NCBI RefSeq assembly: GCF_049847105.1
Contig: NZ_JBNCNS010000002.1
Span: 124,001 to 188,000 of the forward strand
Source: Gordonia sp049847105
GTDB taxonomy: Bacteria > Actinomycetota > Actinomycetes > Mycobacteriales > Mycobacteriaceae
Direction: 5' to 3'
Length of the DNA: 64,000 nucleotides
Program-made: the position numbers and the translations under genes
Part shown: one piece after another, positions 28,901 through 40,900 of the stretch
How the letters are laid out: the number at the start of each line of letters is the position of its first letter
Numbering within the stretch: position 1 is the first letter of the stretch
The notes under the pieces: model-generated
Seen by the model: only the letters and a program-made list of their open reading frames with translations
Database searches by the model: none
Told to the model about the DNA's origin: nothing

Positions 28901-31900
28901 ACGAGTTCTCCGCACGGGTCGACTCGCTGGCGCGCGATCTCATCGCCAGGGGTGTCGGTCCCGACGTGGCTGTCGGCGTGTGCATTCCACGGTCCGTCGA
29001 GATGGTCGTCGCGATCCACGCGGTGATCACCGCGGGCGGGCAGTATGTGCCGATCGATGTCGCGGCACCGCGTGACCGGGTCGAGTACATGCTGACCACC
29101 GCAGGAGTGGAACTCGTGATCGTCGGCGGCGCGCACACCGCGGTCGCCGAGATCGCGGTCGACACGGTGTTGCTCGACTGCTCGGGTACCGATTTCTCAA
29201 AAGCGGAGCCGGTGACCGATGCCGACCGGATCGCACCTCTCCGCCCGGAACATGCCGCCTACACGATCTTCACCTCCGGATCGACGGGCCGCCCCAAGGG
29301 TGTGACCGTGTCTCATGGGGCGATCGTCAATCGACTCGCGTGGATGCAGGCCGCATACGTCTTGGAGCCCTCCGATGTGGTGCTGCAGAAGACCCCGGTC
29401 ACCTTCGACGTGTCGGTGTGGGAGTTGTTCTGGCCGTTCATGGTCGGCGCACAACTGGTGATCGCCCGGCCGGACGGCCACCGGGATCCGGCATATTTGG
29501 GGGAGCTGATCCGCACTGCACGGGTGAGTACCTTGCACTTCGTGCCGTCGATGCTGTCGGTCTTCGTCGATGCGCTGGGAACCGCCGGGCTCGTCGGCCT
29601 GACATCGGTACGGCAGGTGTTCACCTCGGGCGAGGCGTTGCCCCCGTCGGTCGCGCGGGCGGCGTGCGATTCATTTCCCGATATCCGCCTCCACAACTTG
29701 TACGGGCCTACCGAGGCGGCGGTCGACGCCACCCATCATGAGGTGACGCCGGGCGAACCGACCGTGTTCATCGGTCGATCGGTGTGGAACACCCGCGCCC
29801 TGGTGCTGGACGATCGCCTCCAGGTGGTCGGCCCGGGGACCCCGGGCGAGTTGTACCTGGGTGGCGTGCAGGTGGCCCGCGGGTACGCTGCCCGGCCGGA
29901 CCTGACCGCGGAGCGGTTTGTGGCGGACCCGTACGGCCTTCCAGGCGCCCGTTTGTACCGCACCGGCGATCTGGCGCGTCGCACCCCGCGCGGTGACCTG
30001 GAGTATCTGGGGCGCACCGACTTTCAGGTCAAGCTGCGTGGTCAGCGCATCGAGCTCGGTGAGATCGAGGCGGTGCTGGCCTCTGCGCCGGGTGTCGTAC
30101 ACGCCGTGGCCACGGTGGCCACCGCGCCCGGCGGAGGCGAACATCTCGTCGCGTATCTCGCCGGCGCGCCCGGCGCGGTACTCGATCTCAGGTCGATCCG
30201 CACGATCATCGACACCGCGCTCCCCGAGTACATGCGTCCCACGGCGTGGACGGTGCTCGACGAGCTCCCGTTGAACTCGGCCGGAAAGCTGGACCGCAAG
30301 GCCCTGCCCGCACCCGAGTTCGGCGCGCCCGCAGTGGGTCACGTGCCGGCCGCGACCGATGCCGAGCGGGCCATCGCCGACGTGGTGTCCCGCATCCTGG
30401 GGACCGACGACGTGTCGGTGACCGAATCCTTCTTCGGTCTCGGCGGCGATTCGATCATGTCGATCCAGCTCTCGTCTTTGCTGCGCACCGCCGGACTGGA
30501 CGTCAGCCCGCGGGACATCTTCGAACACAAGACGATCCGCGCCATTGCCCGGGCGACCACCGGCCGCGAGGTCGCGGTCCTGCCGGAGTACGAGGGCGGC
30601 GGTGTCGGACGCACCGCGCTCACCCCCGGTGTGCACTGGATGCTCGAGTTGTCCGACCGGGCGGAGGATTTCGCCGACTTCTCGCAAACCGTCACACTGA
30701 CCCTGCCCGCGGCGATCGGGGTCGACGACCTCCGGGCCGTGCTCGACGCCGTGGTGGCCAACCATCCGATGCTGACGGCCACGCTCGTCGAAACCATGGA
30801 CGACGGATGGGTCCTCACTGCGGGCGCGGCCCACTTCGACCCGATCGCCGCCGTGCGCATCGTCGACGCCGACGTCGATCCCGGAACCCCCGGTTTCGAC
30901 GAACTGCTGCGCGCCGAGCACCGAGCCGCCATGGGCCGGCTCGACCCTGCCTCCGGACGGCTCATCGAGGTCACCGGTCTGCGGTCGGCGGCGGATGGCG
31001 ACGGCCGCCTGATGGTGTCCGTGCACCACATCGCCATCGACATCGTCTCCTGGCCCGTCGTGGCGACCGAGCTCGCCATGGCCTGGGCCCAGCGGACCAC
31101 GGGCCTACCGATCGAGCTGCCCGGGGAGGTCACCTCTGCCCGTCGGTGGGCGGGTGCGCTCGACGAGCTCCCACGGACCCGGCCCGCCGAGGTGGAACTC
31201 TGGCGGCAGCGACTACCGGAGCGTGACACCGTTCTCGGGCGGCGACTGGATCGGGCCCGTCACCGCGAACGCACCGTCACCACCAGCACGTCGACTGTCG
31301 ATGCAACCGTGTCCGAAGCGGTGCTGACCCGGGTGGCCGCTGCCTTCCACACCGGAGCCGACGAGATCCTCGTCGCCGCGCTCGTCACTGCGATCGAGCA
31401 CTGGCAGCGGGTGCAGCCAGACTCGGGCGACGCCGACGCCGGCGTATCGGTGCTGCTGGAGGGGCATGGGCGAGAAGAGCAGGTGCAGCCGGGGGCCGAC
31501 CTGTCGCGCACCGTCGGCTGGTTCACCGCCTTCACCCCGGTGAACGTGACGCCGGCGGCGGGCGATCGAGCGCCGGTGGACACGGTGCGCGCGGTCAAGG
31601 AACTCCTCGCCGCCACCCCGGACAAGGGCATCGGCTTCGCGCCGCTGCGCTACGCCGCCGGAAGCGAACTCCGCAACCGTCCGTTGCCGCCCGTCCTCTA
31701 CAACTTCATGGGAGGCGCGGGTGCGGTGGGTTCCACCCAGGGCGCCGACGATCGCGGATTCGCGTTCGCGACGGACGCGCCGACGCTGCCCGGCACGGTC
31801 ACCGGCGGGATGCGCGCGCTCGCCGCGCTCAACGTGCACGTCCACATCGGTGGCGGTGCACACGGACGCGAGATCGTCGCCGAATTCGGTTATCCCGCCG

Positions 31901-34900
31901 ACGCCCTGAGCGGCTCGGAGGTCGCCGAGATCGTCGGCGGATTCCAGGACACTCTGGTAGTGCTCGTCGACGAGGTCGACCGGGTCGGCGACATGGGGCT
32001 CACGCCCTCCGACGTGCCGGGCGCCGATCTGACCCAGCGCGACCTCGACGACCTCGCCGCGCGCTATCCCGCCGCCGACATCTGGCCGATGTCGCCATTG
32101 CAGCAGGGCCTGTACGTCGAGGCGGCCCGGCATGACGGAACCGACGCCTCCGTCGACGTGTATGTCACCCAGTCCGTCATCCGACTCGACGGCGATCAGG
32201 ACGCCGACCGCCTGCGGCGGGCCGCTGCGCGCCTCTTGACACATCATCGGGTGCTGCGGTCCGGCTTTGTGCAACCGTCGAGCGGTGCGCTCGCCGTGGT
32301 GGTGCCGGAGTCGGTCGAACTTCCGTGGCGCACTGTTGATCTGAGCGGCGAGACGGTGGCTGCGGCGGATGCGCGTCTCGACGAGATCGCGGTGGCCGAG
32401 CGGGTCGAGCGCTTCGACCTCGCCGCACCGCCGCTGATCCGGTTCGTACTGGCGACGCTCCCGGGCGAGTCCGGGCCACGCGCCGCGCTGATCGTCACCA
32501 ACCACCACCTGTTGTTCGACGGGTGGTCCGGACCGCTCGTGTTGGCCGATCTGATCGAGGGCTACGTCGTCGACGACGACGAGACCCGCTCGACGACAAC
32601 CGACTACGCCGATTTCCTGGAGTGGTTGTATCGGCAGGACCGCAGCGCCGCGCTCGATGCCTGGCGTGACGAACTGTCCATCGTGGACGGTCCGACGCTG
32701 GTCTCGACGGGCGCCGCCGCCACCGTCGAGGAGATGCCGGCCGAGCACGCGGTGTTCGTCGGCTCCGACACCACCCGCCGGTTGGAGGAGTTCGCGCGCA
32801 CCTCGAACGTGACGTTGTCGACTGTCGTCCAGTTCGCGTGGGGCGTCCTGCTGTCCCGGATGACGGGGCAGGACACGGTGACCTTCGGTGAGACGGTGTC
32901 CGGCAGGCCCCCCGAGATCGATGGCGTCGAATCGATGATCGGCCTCTTCATCAACACCCTGCCGGTGGCGGTGTCCGTCGAGCCGCGGACGACGATCGCC
33001 GACGCGGTTCGCGCCCTGCAGGAGAGCAAGACCCGACTGCTCGACCACCAGCATCTGGGACTGCCGCAGATCGCCGCGGAGGTGGGTGAGGTCGGCTTCG
33101 ACACCCTCACCATCTTCGAGTCGTATCCGATCGACGGTGACGCCGTCGCCGATGGCAGCCGGGCGGCCGGGCTGCGCATCGCCGGCATCGATTTCACCGA
33201 CGCCACGCACTACCCGCTGAACCTGTTCAGCACGCCGACCGCGAACGACCTGGGTTTGAACGTCAAGTACCTGCCGAGCGCGTTCACCGCCGACGAGATC
33301 AGCGGATTCGCGGCGGCCGTCGTGGCGATCCTGAGACACGTCGTCGAGGGGCCGGACACCGCAATCGGTGACATCGACCTGCTGAGTGCAGCGGCGCGCG
33401 ACGCGGCCCTGGTGCGTGCGGCCGGAGACGAGGTCGCGGTGCGGCCGGAGACCGTCGATGCGCTCGTCGCCGCCCGGATCGCGACCGTCCCCGACCACCC
33501 GGCGCTGGTGTTCGAGGATCGTGTCGTCGACTACCGGGAGTTCGGGACGCGGGTCTCGGCTTTGGCGCGTGAGTTGCTGGCACTCGGGGTGGGACCCGAT
33601 GTTGCGGTGGCCGTGAGCATCCCGCGTTCGGTGGAGATGATGGTCGCCATCCATGCGATCGTCGTGGCCGGCGGGCAGTACGTCCCGGTCGACGTCGACA
33701 CCCCCGCCGATCGTGCCGAGTACATGCTCACGACCGCGGGCGTCGCCGCTCTCCTCACCGGTCCGGACGATGCGGCGGCCGGCGAGGTGCGGACGGCCGC
33801 CGGCACCACCGGGACGCCGATCGTCGTCGTCGACTCATCGTCGCCGGCCGATGACACGGTCGAGCCGGTGACCGACGCCGACCGTCCCGCGGCGCTCACC
33901 GGTGACAACGCGGTCTACACCATCTTCACGTCGGGTTCGACCGGCCGGCCGAAGGGCGTCACGGTGACCCATGCGGCGGTCGTCAACCGCCTGTGGTGGG
34001 GTTTGGATCGGTTCCCGCTCACCGCGGACGACGTCGTGGTGCAGAAGACCCCGTTCACCTTCGACTGCTCGGTGCCGGAGCTCTTCGCGCCGCTCGTCGC
34101 CGGCGCGCAGATGCTGGTCGCCCGGCCCGGCGGACACGCCGACCCGATCTACCTCGCCGATCTGATCGCCGAACACCGGGCGACCATGGTGCACTTCGTG
34201 CCGTCGATGCTCTCGGTGTTCGTCGATGTGGCAGGCCCCGAACGCCTGTCGCGCCTGACCTCGGTCAAGTACCTGTCCACCACCGGTGAGGCGTTGCCGC
34301 CCGCGGTCGCCGCCGAGGCCCGCGCCATGATGCCCGGCGCCGAGTTCTACAACCTCTACGGCCCCACCGAGGCGGCCGTCGAGATCACCTATCAACGTGT
34401 CGACACCGTCGACGAGTCCGCCACGTCGGTGCCCATCGGTCTGCCGTTCTGGAACTCGACTGCCCACGTGCTGGATTCACGTCTGCGGCCGGTGCCGCCG
34501 GGCATCCCCGGCGAGCTCTACCTCGGCGGGGTGCAGTTGGCCCGGGGCTACGCCTCGCGCAGCGACCTGACCGCGGAGCGGTTCATCGCCGATCCCTTCG
34601 GTGCGCCCGGCAGCCGCCTCTACCGCACCGGCGATCTGGTGTGTGTCGACGGTTCCGGCGCGATCGTCTACCTGGGGCGCACCGACTTCCAGGTGAAGCT
34701 GCGCGGCCAGCGCATCGAACTCGGCGAGATCGAGGCGGCGATCGCCGCGGCACCGGGCGTCGTCCACGCCGCCGCCACCGTGTCCGCCGCATCGGGTGGC
34801 GCGGAGCATCTGGTCGCGTACGTGGCTTCCGTCCCGGGGCACGACCTCGACCTCGATGAGGTCAGGCACGCCGTGTCCGGTGCCCTGCCCGAGTACATGC

Positions 34901-37900
34901 GGCCCACCGTATGGATGGTGCTCGACGAGATCCCGCTCAACACCGCCGGAAAGCTCGACCGGCGGGCGCTACCGGAACCGGTCTTCACCGAGGGGGAATT
35001 CGTCGCGGCCGCCACCGATGCCGAACGCGCGATCGCCGACGTCTTCGCCGAGGTGCTGGGCATGGCACGGGTGTCGGTGACCGACAGTTTCTTCGATCTG
35101 GGTGGCAACTCGCTGTCCGCGACACGGGTGGCGGCGCGAATCGGTGACGCGCTCGATTCCGCCGTCGCCGTGCGCAGTCTGTTCGATGCGCCGACGGTGC
35201 GGGAACTCGCGGCGGCGCTGGTGCCCGGAACCGGCCGGGCGAGGCCACCGCTGGTCGCCGGAGCGCGCCCGGACCGATTGCCATTGTCGTTCGCACAGCA
35301 GCGGATGTGGTTCATCAACCAGTTCGACACCTCGTCGCCGACCTACAACATCCCGGTCGCCCTCAGGCTGACGGGAGATCTGGACCGCGCGGCGCTGCGG
35401 GCCGCGCTCGACGACGTGGTGACCCGCCACGAGGTACTGCGGACGGTCTTCCCGGCCGTGGCAGGCCGGCCGTATCAGCAGGTCGTCGATGTGGGAACAG
35501 CCGTCTCGCAGCTGGATTGGACGGTGACCGACACCGCCGAGGGCGCCCTGTCGGTGGTCGCCCAGGGGTTCGACGTGAGCACCGAACTCCCGATCCGCGG
35601 ACGGGTCGCCGCGCTCGCCGACACCGACCATCTCGTCGTCCTCGTCATCCACCACATCGCGGCGGACGGCGAGTCGGTCCCCGTACTCGCTCGCGATCTG
35701 ATCGCCGCGTACACCGCCCGGGCACGCGGCGCACAACCACACCTGCCGGCGCTGCCCGTGCAGTTCGCCGACTTCGCGCTCTGGCAACACCGGGTGCTCG
35801 GCGACCCCGAGGATCCGTCGTCGCCGGTGCGCGGGCAACTCGACCACTGGGCCACCCGACTCGCCGGGCTCCCGGATGTGCTGGATCTGCCCACCGACCG
35901 TCCGCGCCCCGCCGTGGCGTCGATGCGCGGTGCGGCAGTCGACTTCGAGGTCCCGGCCGACGTCGCCGACCGAGTGCGTGACATCGCCCGGGAGCACGGG
36001 GCCACCGAGTTCATGGTGCTGCACGCGGGTCTCACGGCATTGCTGGCCCGCTTGTCGTCGGCCACCGACATCGCGATCGGAACACCCATCGCCGGCCGCG
36101 GTGAGGCGGTCCTCGACGATCTCGTCGGCATGTTCGTCAACACCCTGGTACTGCGGACGGCCGCGGAACCGGGGATGCCGTTCGGCGACCTCGTCGCCGC
36201 GGTCCGCGCCACCGACCTCGACGCGTTCGCCCACGCCGACATTCCGTTCGAACAGCTCGTCGACCACCTGAATCCGGTGCGGTCGGAAGCTTTCGCGCCG
36301 CTCACACAGGTCCTGCTGACGGTCGATGCGACGCCGCCCGACCGGACGACCGACGAGTCGATGGCCGCGGTCACCGCCGACGGCCTGACGATCGAGCCGG
36401 TCGATCCGGGTGCCGAATCGGCGAAGGTGGACCTGACCGTCGGTTTCGCCACCGACGCCCCCGGCCGGCCGTGGCGGGGCTCGATGATCTATGCGACCGA
36501 TCTGTTCGACGCAGGCACCGCGCGTTCGATGGTCGACCAGCTGGTCCGGATGCTCACCGCCGTCACCGCCGCGCCGCGTCGCGCCATCGGTGATGCGCGA
36601 CTGCTCGACGACAGCGAATCCGCCGATCTCACACCGGTGTCGGGTGGCGAGGGCACCGAACCCGTGGTGCTCGCCGATCTGTTCACCGCCGCGGCTCGCA
36701 GGTGGCCCGATCGCGTCGCGGTCCGCGACGCCCACGGTGCGGAACGTACCTACGCCGAGCTCGACGAACGGTCGAATCGTCTGGCGCGGTGGCTGATCGG
36801 GCAGGGAATCGGCGTGGAATCCCTGGTCGCACTGGCGATCGGCCGGTCGTCGGATCTGCTCACGGCGATCTGGGCGGTCGCGAAGACCGGTGCCGGCTAT
36901 GTGCCCATCGACCCCGATTACCCGCCCGCGCGTGTCGCGTCGATGGTGGCGGACTCGCGTGCGGAACTCGGACTCACCGTGTCCCGCACCGGATCGCTGC
37001 CCGACGAGGGATTCGACTGGCTGCAGCTCGACAGTGACGAAGTGACCGCTCAGGTCGACGGGCTCGACGCATCGCCCCTCGATCTGGACCACCGCGACGT
37101 GATCCGGCCCGACAACGTGGCCTATGTGATCTACACCTCGGGCTCGACCGGACGTCCGAAGGGCGTCTCGGTGACCCACTCGGGGCTCGCGAACTTCGCG
37201 GCCGAGGAGATGACCCGACTCGGCGTCACCGGCGACGGCCCGCCACCGTGCGTTCTCGGCTTCGCGTCTCCGAGTTTCGATGCGTCCGTGCTCGAATACC
37301 TGCTCGCCACCGTCGCCGGCGGAACGGTGGTCTACCGGCCGGGCGATGCGGTCGGAGGTGAGGTGCTGCAGACCTTCCTGCGCGAGCATCGCGTCACCCA
37401 CACCTTCCTGACTCCCACGGTGCTGGCGACCCTGGATCCCGCAGGGCTGCCGGATCTGTCGGCCCTGATGGCCGGCGGTGAAGCCGTCCCACAGACGCTC
37501 GTGGACGCTTGGTCGCGTCACGTCGCCGTCCACAATCTCTACGGACCCACCGAGACCACCATCGGTCTCACGTTGTCCACACCGATGGCCGCAGGCGCCC
37601 CGGTCCGATTGGGCGGACCGCTGGCCGGTATCGGTCTGATGATCCTCGACGACCGGCTCCGTCCCGTGCCCGTCGGCGTGACCGGCGAACTGTATGCCAC
37701 CGGGCTCGCGTTGTCGCGCGGATACCTCGACCGGCCGGGTCTCACCGCGGAACGATTCGTCGCCGACCCGTACGGCCGCGACGGCGAACGGATGTACCGA
37801 ACCGGCGACGTCGTGCGCTGGCGTCGCGACGGCTCGGATGCGCTCGTCGTCGAGTACTCGGGCCGCAGCGACGACCAGGTCAAACTGCGGGGCCTGCGTA

Positions 37901-40900
37901 TCGAACTCGGTGAGATCGAGTCGGTCCTCACAACCTGCGCCGGTGTCGAGTCGGCGGTCGTCCTCGGCGTTGGGGGCTCGGTCGCCACCGCACTCGCCGC
38001 CTACCTGGTCACCGACCGGCCGGTCGACGTCGACGATCTGAGAACGCTGCTGGGCGAACGACTGCCGGCCTTCATGGTGCCGTCGTCGTTCACCGTCCTC
38101 GACGCCCTGCCGCTGACGCCGGTGGGCAAACTGGACAAGGCGGCGCTTCCGGAACCAGTGCTCGAGACCACGGTGTTCCAGGCGCCCGACGGCGACGACG
38201 AACGAGTCGTCGCCCAGGTGTTCGCGGAGGTCCTCGGCGTCGACGAGATCGGCGCGACCGACGACTTCTTCGCGCTCGGCGGCAACTCGCTGTCGGCGAC
38301 CCGGGTGGTCGCCCGGGTGGCGCAGGCGCGCGGTGTGGACCTCGCGGTCCGCGACCTGTTCGAGGCGCCGACGGTACGAGCCCTGGCCGGCCGGCTGACC
38401 CCGGGCTCCAGGGCCGTCGAGCCGCTCACCGCCGGACCGCGTCCGGATCGCATCCGCCTGTCCAACGCGCAACAGCGGATGTGGTTCATCAATCAGTTCG
38501 ACAGTGGGTCGCCTGCCTACAACATCCCGGTGGCGATGCGCCTGGAGGGGCCGCTCGACGGGGATGCGTTGCGCGCGGCGCTTATCGACGTGATGACCCG
38601 TCACGAGGTGCTGCGGACCGTGTACCCGCAGGTCGCCGGCGACCCGGTTCAGCAGATCCTGGCACCCGCCGATGCCGCGGACCGACTCGACTGGGGGAGC
38701 GCCGACTCCGAACGAGATCTGTTCGCCGCCGCGGCCGTCGGATTCGACGTGACCGTCGACCTCCCGATCCGGGCGCGTCTGCTCGACTCCGGTCCCGCCG
38801 ACCACACCCTGCTGCTGGTCGCCCACCACATCTCCGCGGACGGCGAGTCGATGGGCCCGCTCGTGCGTGACCTGGTGCTCGCCTACCAGGCGCGGGCCGC
38901 CGGCCGCGAACCCGAATTCGCGCCACTCGCCGTGCAATTCGCCGATGTCGCGCTCTGGCAGGAGCGGGTGCTCGGCGCCGCCGACGACCCGTCGTCGGTG
39001 CTGGGTGGACAACTCGGCTACTGGACGGATCAGCTCGCCGGGCTGCCGGATGTGCTCGAGCTCCCGACCGACCGACCGCGTCCGCAGGTCGCGTCGATGC
39101 GTGGCGGACTCGTCGAGTATTCGATCCCGCGACGCATCGTCGATCGCATCGAGTCGCTGGCCCGCGACCACGGTGTCACCGAGTTCATGGTCCTGCACGG
39201 CGCGCTCGCGGTGCTGCTGGCCCGGCTGTCGGCGACGTCGGACGTCGCGATCGCCACACCGACCGCCGGTCGGGGGCAGGCCTCTCTCGACGACCTCGTC
39301 GGGATGTTCGTCAACACACTGGTGCTGCGCACCGGCGTCGACGGCGCGGCAACCTTCGGCGAGGTGCTCGACCTCGTCCGTCGGACCGACCTCGACGCGC
39401 TCGCCAACGCCGACGTACCGTTCGAATACCTCGTGGAGAGACTCGATCCGGTTCGCTCGGAGGCGTTCGCGCCGCTGGCACAGGTGATGCTCTCCTTCGA
39501 TCAGAGCCTGGTACGTGCGGGCGAGTCGCTCGCCGCGTTCGAGGACCCGGTCGACGACGCTCCCGGCCTGCGGGTGACGCCGGTCGCCGATCCGGGTGTT
39601 CCGCCGGCCCGGCTCGATCTGTCGGTGGGGGTGGCCACGAACGGCGTCGACGGTGGTTGGCGCGGTGACATCGTCTATGCGGCCGATCTGTTCGACCGGG
39701 TGACCGTGCGGTCCGTCGCCGACCGGTTCGTCCGTCTCCTCGACACGCTGACCGCGGACCCGCGGCGACGCGTCGGCGACGCGGAGATCCTCGATCGATC
39801 GGAGCTGCTCGAGAACGCCGAGCGCGCACAGGGTGCCGATGTGCTCGTCAGCGACGAGTTCATCGGCGAGATCGTCGCGCGGCAGGCGCAGCGGACCCCG
39901 TGGGCCACCGCGCTGCGGTTCGCCGACCGTGCCGTCAGCTATGCCGAGTTCGCCGGACGAGTCAATGTGCTGGCCCGGGAATTGATCTCGCGGGGAGTCG
40001 GTCCCGACGTCGCGGTCGGAATCTGCATGCCGCGCTCGGTCGAGATGGTCGTCGCCGTTCATGCCGTCGTGACCGCCGGTGGCCAGTACGTCCCGATCGA
40101 CACCTCCGCACCCGCCGATCGCATCGGCTACATGGTCGAGACCGCCGGGGTCGCATCGGTGCTCGTCGCGCCCGGTTCGATGCCGCCCGCACTGACGGAG
40201 GTCGGCGTCGAGATCGTCACCGTCGACGCCCGGACGGGCCTGGCCGGGGACACCACACCGGTCACCGACGCCGATCGGCTCGCGCCGCTGCGGCCCGAGC
40301 ACGCCGCCTACACCATCTTCACCTCCGGCTCGACGGGCCGCCCGAAGGGCGTCACACTTCCGCACGACGCGGTGCTGAACCGGCTCTGGTGGGGTCTGCA
40401 TCAGCTGCCGATCGGCAGTGCCGACACCGTCGTGCTCAAGACGCCGTACACCTTCGACTGCTCGGTGCCGGAACTGTTCGCGCCGTTGATGATCGGCGCC
40501 CAGACGCTGGTCCTGAGGGCCGACGGACACCTGGACCCGGTATATGTCGCCGACCAGATCGTCGAGCATCGGGCCACCATGGTGCATTTCGTACCGTCGA
40601 TGTTGTCGGTGTTCCTCGAACTCGCGGGTCCCGACCGACTGGCCGCCCTCGACAGCGTCCGGATCCTGTCGACAACGGGCGAGGCACTGCCGCCTGCGGT
40701 GGCCGCCCAGACGCGTGCGCAGATACCCGGTGCGGATCTGTTCAACCTGTACGGTCCGACCGAGGCCGCCGTCGAGATCACCTATCAGCGTGTCGAGGTG
40801 ATCGACGAGGACGACTCGACGACCCCGATCGGTGTGCCGGTGTGGAATTCGACGTCCCACGTGCTCGACGGCAGGTTACGGCCGGTACCCGCCGGCGTGG

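Noticed and set aside
34969..40860. Very long antisense open frames inside the synthetases, e.g. 34969-40860, 22198-25908, 25972-29136 and 5845-8826 (minus strand)
   Set aside because: They lie wholly opposite intact NRPS domains, encode low-complexity Arg/Gly/His/Asp-rich protein without motifs, and are the expected mirror of high-GC codon use on the coding strand.
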